From Lachnospiraceae bacterium (GTDB lineage: Bacteria > Bacillota_A > Clostridia > Lachnospirales > Lachnospiraceae), in the NCBI GenBank assembly GCA_017632755.1, contig JAGBQU010000069.1, forward strand, positions 1 to 5,009: DNA of 5,009 nucleotides. The letters run 5' to 3'. Both the position numbers and the translations under genes were made by a program. The notes under the pieces are model-generated. The model did not search any database. It was not told the DNA's origin and saw only the letters and a list, made by a program, of their open reading frames with translations. Below, in pieces: positions 1 to 5,009 of this stretch (its first letter is position 1; the number at the start of each line of letters is the position of its first letter).

Positions 1-75
1 AAAAGGGAAAGTTTTATGGGGAACATGGCTTTTATCACACTGATACAAAGAAATCGTAAGAAAGTAACAGAGTAG
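1..75 (+). other. Possible 3' end of an upstream gene
   Basis: Two forward frames are open from the left edge. One ends at TAA 57-59 and would encode a tail ending in GFYHTDTKKS. The other ends at TAG 73-75 and would encode a tail ending in RNRKKVTE. The first has the more protein-like composition, but 18-24 codons are too few to decide, and either could be chance. No terminator hairpin lies between these stops and the next gene at 98, and I see no convincing -35/-10 pair in 1-85. The downstream gene may therefore be co-transcribed with something to the left. Function cannot be assigned. Confidence 0.25.
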
Positions 76-85
76 AAATTGATAT

Positions 86-91
86 GGGGGG
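86..91 (+). promoter_or_regulatory. Ribosome binding site deciding the start at 98
   Basis: A run of six G's followed by AAG (86-94) lies with its G core six bases before the ATG at 98. This is good Shine-Dalgarno spacing. It overlaps the first codons of a competing ATG at 84 in another frame, so it supports 98 and argues against 84. Confidence 0.7.
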
Positions 92-97
92 AAGTAT

Positions 98-1321
98 ATG
101 CTCGTTAATCTGGTTCCGCTGTTTGATGAGAATCTGGCAGTCAATGCGTACTCGCTTTTTACACAGAAGAAAAATTCCTTTACAAATCCCAGTCTTTTGG
201 GAACCGGCAGCCTGGATGGAGCGTCACGTGTTGAGGGGCTGGAGTTGGTTGAGACCGTGGGGGTCGAAGCGTTGGCTGATTCCAAGAACTTATTTATTCC
301 GGTAACGAATATCTCCATCTTTATGGATCTGGAGAATCAGAACAATGTGCAGCATGAGCGAGTGATCTTGCTGTTTGACAATTCCATCACACCGGAGGAA
401 TTATACATAGACCGGTTGAGAAAATTAAAGGCAAGCGGCTACAAACTGGCGATGCGCAAGCTGGAAGTCGCAAAGTTTGAGTTATACAGAGAAGTGCTGC
501 TGCTGATGGATTACATGTTTCTGGATTCGCAAAAGATCGATATCACGAAAGCACGCATTTATTTCAGCAAAATTTATCCCAATATCCGGCTGTGTGCCGG
601 CAATATCGACAGCATGGAGCGCTTTGAAAAGCTGAGGACAGAGGGCGGATACCAGTTCTATGAGGGCTTCTTTTATCGGACCGCGATCAACAAAGGACAG
701 CATGAGGTATCTCCTTTGAAGGTAAACTATATTCAGTTGTTGAATATGGTGAATTCGCCTGATTTTGAACTGGGGGAAGCGGCTGAAGTGATCGGTCGCG
801 ACACCGCACTTGTGATCGATCTGTTAAAGCTGGTGAATCACATGACGATCAATGGTCAGATCACAGGCATCAAGCATGCGGCGGCTATGCTGGGGGAGAA
901 GGCGCTTCGCAAATGGCTGACCACAGTGGTGTCCGCAAAGCTGTATATGGATAAGCCCAATGAGGTTACCAGACTCTCGCTTCTGCGGGCCAAGATGGCG
1001 GAGAATCTTGCTCCCATGTTCGCGCTTGCGGCGCAGTCTTCGGATCTTTTTCTGACAGGGCTTTTTTCCGTGCTGGATGTCATTTTGGAGATGCCTATCG
1101 CAGATGCCCTGCAGATGGTGCAGGTGCCTAAGGATGTGTCGGATGTCTTGGTGGAAGGAAAGGGAAAACTTGCTCCGGTCATCGATTTTCTGCTGCAGTA
1201 TGAACGTGCAAACTGGCAGGAGGTTTCCAGACAAATGGTTATTTACAATTTGGATGAGAAGGATATCTATGATGCCTATATGAATGCACTCAAGTGGTAC
1301 GCCGATCTGCTTGAGGCATAA
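98..1321 (+). CDS. YuxH-like protein with degenerate EAL domain and HDOD domain
   Basis: This 407-residue cytoplasmic protein has the architecture of the YuxH family (EAL-like plus HDOD). Residues about 1-195 match the EAL fold in outline: the opening VPLFDENLAVNAYSLF resembles the usual family start, LRKLKASGYKLAMRKL (107-122) sits where active enzymes have the Gly-Tyr segment before the catalytic Asp pair, and GGYQFYEGFFY (183-193) corresponds to the terminal GxxxxQGYxF motif. The acidic metal ligands are not visible: the Asp-Asp-Phe site reads RKLE and the AEGVE site reads AGNID. Cyclic di-GMP hydrolysis is therefore unlikely. Residues about 207-395 form the HDOD domain, with YIQLLNMVNSPDFELGEAAE, RDTALVIDLLKLVN, and ITGIKHAAAMLGEKALRKWL. 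HDOD domains lack the HD phosphohydrolase residues and are usually seen as signalling scaffolds. There is no signal peptide or TM helix. It is followed closely by the small gene at 1357, probably in one transcript. The family assignment is firm; the biological role is not known. Confidence 0.88.
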   Translation: MLVNLVPLFDENLAVNAYSLFTQKKNSFTNPSLLGTGSLDGASRVEGLELVETVGVEALADSKNLFIPVTNISIFMDLENQNNVQHERVILLFDNSITPEELYIDRLRKLKASGYKLAMRKLEVAKFELYREVLLLMDYMFLDSQKIDITKARIYFSKIYPNIRLCAGNIDSMERFEKLRTEGGYQFYEGFFYRTAINKGQHEVSPLKVNYIQLLNMVNSPDFELGEAAEVIGRDTALVIDLLKLVNHMTINGQITGIKHAAAMLGEKALRKWLTTVVSAKLYMDKPNEVTRLSLLRAKMAENLAPMFALAAQSSDLFLTGLFSVLDVILEMPIADALQMVQVPKDVSDVLVEGKGKLAPVIDFLLQYERANWQEVSRQMVIYNLDEKDIYDAYMNALKWYADLLEA

Positions 1322-1345
1322 GCATTTATCTCCCCAAAAACGAGT

Positions 1346-1350
1346 AGGAG
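1346..1350 (+). promoter_or_regulatory. Ribosome binding site of the 47-residue gene
   Basis: AGGAG six bases before ATG 1357. A consensus site at ideal spacing is the main nucleotide-level evidence that this very short ORF is translated. Confidence 0.75.
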
Positions 1351-1356
1351 AAACCA

Positions 1357-1500
1357 ATGGGAACAGCGTTTGTAGCAGCGGCACTGGTTTGTGTGGTCGC
1401 ACTGGCGATCCGCAGCGTGATCAAGAATAAAAATAAGGGAAAATCTTTGCAATGCGGCGGAGATTGCAGTCGTTGCAACAGAAATTGTCACGAACTCTGA
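1357..1500 (+). CDS. FeoB-associated Cys-rich membrane protein
   Basis: The 47-residue product begins with a hydrophobic helix (residues about 3-19, GTAFVAAALVCVVALAI), followed by a basic stretch RSVIKNKNKGK (19-29) and a cysteine-rich tail CGGDCSRCNRNCHEL. The tail has Cys33, Cys37, Cys40 and Cys44 followed by His45, a C-x3-C-x2-C-x3-C-H pattern. This matches the FeoB-associated Cys-rich membrane protein family, tiny single-pass proteins usually encoded beside the ferrous iron transporter gene feoB in Firmicutes. The positive residues after the helix suggest the Cys tail is cytoplasmic. A role in handling Fe(II) delivered by FeoB is inferred in the family and not proven. An AGGAG site lies six bases upstream. 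The gene starts 35 bases after the EAL/HDOD gene with no terminator between, so the two are probably co-transcribed. Neither feoA nor feoB lies in this window. Stop is TGA 1498-1500. Confidence 0.85.
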   Translation: MGTAFVAAALVCVVALAIRSVIKNKNKGKSLQCGGDCSRCNRNCHEL

Positions 1501-1608
1501 CCGGGATGCCGGATATCCCTTCTCTCATCAAAAGCAACAACATTTTTCGGATATTTTGTGCACATTCAAAGATTTTGCACTATATATGCGCCTTTCCTTA
1601 TTTTCATA

Positions 1609-1637
1609 TGGAAAATATTGTTAAAATTTGTTATAGT
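1609..1637 (+). promoter_or_regulatory. Predicted extended -10 promoter for the hybrid kinase
   Basis: TATAGT at 1632-1637 matches five of six bases of the housekeeping -10 box and is preceded by TG plus one base (1629-1631), the extended -10 motif. Seventeen bases upstream is TGGAAA (1609-1614), four of six to the -35 consensus. The surrounding sequence is AT-rich compared with the genes. Transcription would start near 1644, giving a leader of about 80 bases before the ATG at 1726. An alternative pairing in the same stretch is TTGTTA (1618-1623) with TGTTAT (1641-1646), also spaced 17. Confidence 0.5.
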
Positions 1638-1656
1638 ATATGTTATGAGGTCACGG

Positions 1657-1684
1657 GCAGGCGGAAACGTTTTTTCATGTCTGC
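1657..1684 (+). other. Leader hairpin upstream of the hybrid kinase
   Basis: GCAGGCGGAAA (1657-1667) can pair with TTTC (1673-1676) and TGTCTGC (1678-1684), with A1677 bulged and CGTTT as the loop. This gives about eleven pairs including two G-T wobbles. It lies inside the predicted 5' leader, some 25 bases before the AAGGAG site of the kinase gene. No T-run follows the stem, so it is not an intrinsic terminator. It does not match any riboswitch class I can recognise, including the cyclic di-GMP aptamers. It could be an mRNA-stabilising hairpin or a chance fold. Confidence 0.3.
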
Positions 1685-1725
1685 AGTGCCTATAGCAAGG
1701 GAAACAGGGAAGGAGACGGGGTTAC

Positions 1726-3858
1726 ATGTTGGGTTACATATTGAGTGCGGTTTTGTTAGCTGCCTGTATTGCATTAGGGGTCATGTACTCCAGGGCGGGC
1801 GGCGAGAACAAGGAGCTTCAGAAGCAGCTTGCCAGTGAACGGGGCAGGGCAAATGCCAATGAGGAGCGGCGCAGAGAAGTGGAGGAAGCGGCGAAGAATC
1901 GTGCAAACTCCCATGAGGAGTATGTCCGTGTTGCCACGCAGGGCATTCTCAACAGAGATGTGGGAGCGGTTTTGGTCATCTCGGATTCCGATGAGGTGAT
2001 CTATTATAATGATGAATTTGAGCAGCTTTTCCCCAATATCAAGACATATCGCAATGTTGCGGACGAGAAGGACATCCAGCAGCTGTTTAAAGAGGAGGAG
2101 TATGTATCCGAAGAACTCTCGAGAATCTATGAGATCCGCTCGGATCGACTCGATAAAGAAGGTCAATTCAAGGGCCGTTTTGTATGGTTGGTTGACATAA
2201 CCGGACACTACAAGACAAATAAAAAACTGCAGGAATTAAAAGAGATGGCGGACGCGGCAAACCGTGCCAAGTCCAATTTCCTTGCCAACATGAGTCATGA
2301 GATCCGCACCCCGATCAACACGGTGCTGGGCATGGATGAGATTATCTTGCGTGAGACGACCGAGGTGCCTACGAGAAGCTATGCGGAGAATATCCGTGAG
2401 GCCGGTACCACACTTCTTTCCATCGTAAACGATCTGCTTGATTTCTCCAAGATCGAGTGTGGCAAGATGGAGATCCTGCCTGTGGAGTATGAGGTGGCCA
2501 ATGTTTTGACCGAGGTCATCAACATGATCGAGATCAAGGCTGCCAATAAGCAGCTTGAGTTTATCCCGGTCGTATCCGAGGATATCCCCTATCTGCTCTT
2601 CGGTGATGAGATCCGGCTAAAACAGATCGTCATCAACCTTCTGACCAACGCCGTGAAGTACACGAACGAAGGGTCTGTTGTATTCAAGGTCAGCTGGAAG
2701 GAAGCTGGTGATTCTTCAATCGATCTGATCGTCTCGGTGACGGATACCGGTATCGGTATAAAAGATGAGGATATGGACAGACTGTTTGTATCCTTTGAGC
2801 GTATTGAGGAACAGCGCAATCGCAATATCGAGGGCACCGGTCTTGGTATCAGTATTACCAAGCAGCTTTTGGAACTTATGGGCAGCAGCCTGAATGTCAG
2901 AAGCGAGTATGGCGTTGGTTCTACATTCTCCTTTGTCTTAAAGCAGGGAATCCGCGATCGCAAACCGATCGGAAAGTTCCGCGAGAAATATGCATACAAA
3001 AAAGAAAAATATAAACAATTCCGTACGACCTTTGTGGCGCCCAATGCCAGAATACTGGTGGTCGATGACAATGCCATGAATCTTTCTGTTGTGGAAGGGC
3101 TTTTGAAGAATACCCAGATCCAGATCGACAAGGCAGCCAGCGGGCAGCAGGCTCTGGAGCTTTGCAGGGAAAATCAATACGACCTCATTTTTATGGATCA
3201 CATGATGCCGTATATGGACGGTATTGAGGCGACAGGAAAGCTCAAGGAGGAAGGCGGTATCAACAGTGAAACACCTGTGATCGTGCTTACGGCAAATGCT
3301 ATTTCCGGTGCCAAGGAAATGTATCTGCAGAGCGGATTTGTCGATTATATGTCCAAACCGATCCAGGGCAGGCGCGTCGAGGAGAAGATTCTGGAATATC
3401 TTCCGCAGGACAAATATGTGCTGGTAGAGTACGATGAGATTGAAAAGAATTTCTATCAGACGCTGTGGAAAGAGGTTGCGGACGAGATCGAAATGGAATA
3501 TGACTTCCAATATCTGGACATCCCTGCGGCGGTGGAATCTGCAGAGGGCGATAAGGAATGCTTCCGCTTTTTGCTGGAATCGTTCCGGGATAATGAAGAA
3601 AAGGTGCGCGGAGACATCCAGAGCTCCTTTGAGCAGGAGGATTATAAGAATTACACGATCTATGTTCATGCACTCAAGAGCACGGCCAAGATGATCGGCG
3701 CGGAGAAGCTCTCCGAGGAAGCCAAATCCCTTGAAACTGCGGGTAAAGAAGAAAACTATACCTACATCAAGGAGAATCACGACGACACGATGGAGATGTA
3801 TACCAAGGTTGTTGAAGAGATCAATCATTATTTTGAGGCTACGGAAGAAAATGCGTAG
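1726..3858 (+). CDS. Hybrid sensor histidine kinase with receiver and HPt domains
   Basis: This 710-residue membrane-anchored kinase has one N-terminal TM helix (about 3-21), a charged coiled coil (about 26-62), a PAS-like region (about 64-160, ending FVWLVDITGHY), HisKA (about 183-248) with the phosphorylated His191 in MSHEIRTP, and a HATPase domain (about 288-407). The HATPase shows the N box with Asn304 and Asn308, G1 DTGIGI from 340, F box FVSFERI from 354, and G2 GTGLGI from 370. The receiver (about 441-560) has acidic pocket Asp447/Asp448, acceptor Asp491, Thr522 and Lys544. The C-terminal HPt (about 600-705) has His648 in VHALKSTA. All relay residues are present, so an intact His-Asp-His chain is expected, passing phosphate to a separate response regulator not in this window. 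There is no extracellular sensor domain, so the signal is probably intracellular or via the PAS region; the ligand is unknown. An in-frame stop at 1693-1695 and AAGGAG at 1710-1715 fix the start. Promoter upstream and terminator downstream suggest a monocistronic unit. Confidence 0.93.
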   Translation: MLGYILSAVLLAACIALGVMYSRAGGENKELQKQLASERGRANANEERRREVEEAAKNRANSHEEYVRVATQGILNRDVGAVLVISDSDEVIYYNDEFEQLFPNIKTYRNVADEKDIQQLFKEEEYVSEELSRIYEIRSDRLDKEGQFKGRFVWLVDITGHYKTNKKLQELKEMADAANRAKSNFLANMSHEIRTPINTVLGMDEIILRETTEVPTRSYAENIREAGTTLLSIVNDLLDFSKIECGKMEILPVEYEVANVLTEVINMIEIKAANKQLEFIPVVSEDIPYLLFGDEIRLKQIVINLLTNAVKYTNEGSVVFKVSWKEAGDSSIDLIVSVTDTGIGIKDEDMDRLFVSFERIEEQRNRNIEGTGLGISITKQLLELMGSSLNVRSEYGVGSTFSFVLKQGIRDRKPIGKFREKYAYKKEKYKQFRTTFVAPNARILVVDDNAMNLSVVEGLLKNTQIQIDKAASGQQALELCRENQYDLIFMDHMMPYMDGIEATGKLKEEGGINSETPVIVLTANAISGAKEMYLQSGFVDYMSKPIQGRRVEEKILEYLPQDKYVLVEYDEIEKNFYQTLWKEVADEIEMEYDFQYLDIPAAVESAEGDKECFRFLLESFRDNEEKVRGDIQSSFEQEDYKNYTIYVHALKSTAKMIGAEKLSEEAKSLETAGKEENYTYIKENHDDTMEMYTKVVEEINHYFEATEENA

Positions 3859-3892
3859 TACGAGTGAAACTCAGATATGAATAAAATGGCGG

Positions 3893-3925
3893 AGAAATCG
3901 TTCTGTTACGGAACGATTTCTTTAT
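3893..3925 (+). terminator. Intrinsic terminator after the hybrid kinase
   Basis: AGAAATCGTTC (3893-3903) pairs perfectly with GAACGATTTCT (3911-3921). The stem can extend inward by a G-T and a G-C pair to leave TTA as the loop. The 3' arm runs into TTTAT (3921-3925), a short T-tract. It begins 34 bases after the kinase stop codon. The stem is A/T-rich at its base and the T-run is short, so termination may be partial and some read-through into the ABC gene at 3961 is possible. Confidence 0.75.
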
Positions 3926-3941
3926 GTAAAAGGAAATTGTC

Positions 3942-3995
3942 ATGGCAACGGGAGGATGGTGTGAAACAGTTGTGGAAGTATCTCAAACACTATAA
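3942..3995 (+). CDS. Possible 17-residue upstream ORF overlapping the ABC gene start
   Basis: ATG 3942 to TAA 3993-3995 would encode MATGGWCETVVEVSQTL. AGGAAA (3931-3936) lies five bases upstream, a plausible but weak ribosome binding site. The ORF is out of frame with the ABC gene and covers its GGGAGG site and GTG start, so its translation would compete with or couple to ABC translation. The peptide shows no recognisable motif or amino-acid run typical of a classical leader peptide. It may be chance; it is listed because its position could matter for regulation. Confidence 0.2.
   Translation: MATGGWCETVVEVSQTL
3950..3955 (+). promoter_or_regulatory. Ribosome binding site deciding the GTG start of the ABC gene
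   Basis: GGGAGG ends five bases before GTG 3961. No ATG is in frame until residue 40, which would remove the first TM helix, so this site is what identifies GTG as the start. Confidence 0.75.
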
Positions 3996-5009
3996 AAAAG
4001 AGGTGGTGCTGGCACCTTTGTTTAAATTGCTCGAGGCAACGCTCGAGCTTTTTGTGCCGCTGATCATCGCCCGCATGATCGACGTCGGGATAAGAAACAA
4101 GGATATCCCATCCATAATGCGCATGTGTATTTTGCTCATTCTGCTTGGCGCAGTGGGGCTTGCTTTTTCGATCACGGCACAGTTTTTCGCAGCCAAGGCG
4201 GCGGTCTATTTTGCGACGGATGTCCGGCGCGATCTGTTTGCACACATTGAGGAACTGTCCTACACGGAGATCGACACGCTGGGCACATCGACTTTGATCA
4301 CCAGAATGACCAGTGATCTGAACCAGATGCAAAGCGGGATGAACTTAACGCTCCGTCTTTTGCTCCGCTCCCCCTTTGTCGTGTTTGGAGCCATGATCAT
4401 GGCATTTACGATCGATGTGAAGGCCGCACTCATTTTTGCGGTGCTCATTCCGATCTTGGCCGTGGTCGTGTTCGCGATCATGGGAGCCTGCATCCCTCTG
4501 TATCGCAAGGTGCAGGAAAAGCTTGACGCGGTCACACTCTCCACAAGGGAAAATCTGGCCGGTGTCCGTGTGATCCGGGCTTTTTGCAGAGAGGATGAGG
4601 AAGAGACGGCATTCCGCGAAAAAAATGAGCTTCTCACCCGGGAGCAGAAGCTGGTGGGAAGGATCCTTGCGATCATGAATCCGGCAACGTATGTGGTGCT
4701 CAATGCAGGGATCATCGTTCTCATCTATACCGGCGCTGTACGCGTGGAGATGGGAATCCTTTCGCAGGGGGCTGTGGTTGCGCTCTACAATTATATGGCA
4801 CAGATCCTGGAGGAACTGATCAAGCTTGCCAATCTGATCATCAGCATCACCAGATCGATCGCGTGTGCAAGACGTATCCAGGATGTGCTTAAGGTGCAAA
4901 GCAGCATGCCTAAGACGATTGAGCAGAAGTCCTGTCCGGCGGGCGGACAGGATGGCAGAGAGAAAACAGAGCGGAAGCATCGGTCGATGGTTGGACAAGG
5001 AGGCAAAGC
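3961..5009 (+). CDS. ABC exporter half-transporter, membrane domain (3' truncated by window)
   Basis: The visible 349 residues form the membrane domain of a type IV (exporter-fold) ABC half-transporter of the multidrug/lipid family. The start MKQLWKYLKHYKKE (GTG read as Met) is the usual amphipathic elbow helix. Likely TM helices are at about 15-37, 52-75, 134-152, 156-178, 241-260 and 272-295. The first intracellular loop has LGTSTLITRMTSDLNQMQ (107-124), and the second has ENLAGVRVIRAFCREDEE (197-214), the conserved family motif. ACARRIQDVL (301-310) ends the membrane domain. The window stops before the Walker A, signature and Walker B motifs, so ATPase function is assumed from family. Such proteins often work as heterodimers encoded by two adjacent genes; a partner may lie downstream. 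Substrate cannot be predicted. The residue 311-349 linker is hydrophilic, rich in Lys, Arg, Gly and Gln, and poorly conserved. A terminator separates it from the kinase, and I see no clear own promoter in the 35 bases between. Confidence 0.9.
   Translation, partial: MKQLWKYLKHYKKEVVLAPLFKLLEATLELFVPLIIARMIDVGIRNKDIPSIMRMCILLILLGAVGLAFSITAQFFAAKAAVYFATDVRRDLFAHIEELSYTEIDTLGTSTLITRMTSDLNQMQSGMNLTLRLLLRSPFVVFGAMIMAFTIDVKAALIFAVLIPILAVVVFAIMGACIPLYRKVQEKLDAVTLSTRENLAGVRVIRAFCREDEEETAFREKNELLTREQKLVGRILAIMNPATYVVLNAGIIVLIYTGAVRVEMGILSQGAVVALYNYMAQILEELIKLANLIISITRSIACARRIQDVLKVQSSMPKTIEQKSCPAGGQDGREKTERKHRSMVGQGGK
4029..4053 (+). other. Terminator-like hairpin inside the ABC gene
   Basis: GCTCGAG (4029-4035) and CTCGAGC (4042-4048) form a perfect seven-pair stem around the loop GCAACG, immediately followed by five T's (4049-4053). 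Outer A's at 4024-4026 can pair with T's 4051-4053 across a small internal loop. The shape is that of a small intrinsic terminator, 69 bases into the coding region. The underlying codons encode LEATLELF, which fits the family helix, so the hairpin could be a by-product of the repeated Leu-Glu codons CTC GAG. Confidence 0.35.
4930..4952 (+). repeat. Perfect 9-bp inverted repeat in the ABC linker region
   Basis: TCCTGTCCG (4930-4938) and CGGACAGGA (4944-4952) are exact reverse complements around the loop GCGGG. The stem is GC-rich and would be stable in RNA. It sits in codons for the hydrophilic linker between membrane and nucleotide-binding domains. No T-run follows, so it does not look like an intrinsic terminator. 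Confidence 0.6.

Noticed and set aside
84..305. Forward ORF of 73 residues starting at ATG 84
   Set aside because: It overlaps the EAL/HDOD gene in another frame, has a Trp/Arg-rich composition typical of an out-of-frame reading, and its start lies inside the ribosome binding site that serves ATG 98.
824..1402. Reverse-strand ORF of 192 residues opposite the HDOD region
   Set aside because: It is antisense to a well-supported domain and runs into the upstream side of the small gene. No family resemblance is seen.
1503..1519. GGGAT/ATCCC hairpin directly after the Cys-rich gene as a terminator
   Set aside because: The stem has only five pairs with a seven-base loop and is followed by TTCTCTCATC, not a T-run. 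A terminator is expected here but this is too weak to call.
1556..1587. Second promoter candidate with TTGTGC and TATATA
   Set aside because: The spacing is 19 bases and both boxes are poor; the extended -10 promoter downstream is better supported.
1640..1725. Cyclic di-GMP riboswitch in the kinase leader
   Set aside because: It was tempting because of the EAL-type neighbour, but the conserved aptamer segments of either known class are not visible and the leader is short for one.
1452..1838. Forward ORF of 128 residues between the small gene and the kinase
   Set aside because: It overlaps the end of the Cys-rich gene and the start of the kinase out of frame, spans the AT-rich promoter region, has no ribosome binding site and no recognisable domain.
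2938..3828. Reverse-strand ORF of 296 residues
   Set aside because: It lies wholly opposite the receiver and HPt coding region of a clearly recognised kinase and is a shadow of its codon pattern. Its product has no recognisable motif.
3937..3942. TTGTCA as a -35 box for the ABC gene
   Set aside because: There is no room for a -10 box and leader before the GTG at 3961.
4260..5006. Reverse-strand ORFs opposite the ABC gene
   Set aside because: The forward frame shows the conserved ABC membrane-domain motifs over the same bases; the reverse products are His/Arg/Ser-rich shadows.

Overview
The window looks like chromosomal DNA of a Gram-positive anaerobe of the Clostridia, most likely Lachnospiraceae-like. 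This is an inference from protein style: a YuxH-type EAL/HDOD protein, a tiny FeoB-associated Cys-rich membrane protein, a short-sensor hybrid kinase, and an ABC exporter half of a common clostridial type. GGAGG-type ribosome binding sites and intermediate base composition agree. Every supported gene is on the + strand. There is no tRNA, rRNA, CRISPR array or transposase.

Layout. Positions 1-59 or 1-75 may be the tail of an upstream gene. Positions 98-1321 encode a 407-residue protein with a degenerate EAL-like half and an HDOD half, a probable non-catalytic signalling scaffold. It is followed after 35 bases, with no terminator between, by a 47-residue gene (1357-1500) for a one-helix protein with a C-x3-C-x2-C-x3-C-H tail, recognised as the FeoB-associated Cys-rich membrane protein family. 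The 225-base gap 1501-1725 carries an extended -10 promoter (about 1609-1637) and a leader hairpin (1657-1684). Positions 1726-3858 encode a 710-residue hybrid sensor kinase (one TM helix, coiled coil, PAS-like region, HisKA, HATPase, receiver, HPt). A clear intrinsic terminator (3893-3925) closes that unit. A GTG-started ABC exporter half-transporter begins at 3961 and runs off the right edge just before its nucleotide-binding domain.

How the parts relate. The EAL/HDOD and kinase genes are both signalling proteins but appear to be separate transcription units, and no DNA-binding output regulator lies in the window. The kinase carries a complete His-Asp-His relay and would need a response regulator encoded elsewhere. 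The iron-related small gene has no feoA or feoB beside it here.

The most unusual non-coding signals cluster at the start of the ABC gene: a 17-codon ORF with its own Shine-Dalgarno-like sequence overlapping the GTG start, then a hairpin followed by five T's about 70 bases into the coding region. A second, perfect 9-bp hairpin lies in the linker just before the expected nucleotide-binding domain. I found no clearly new biological system; these are leads rather than conclusions.
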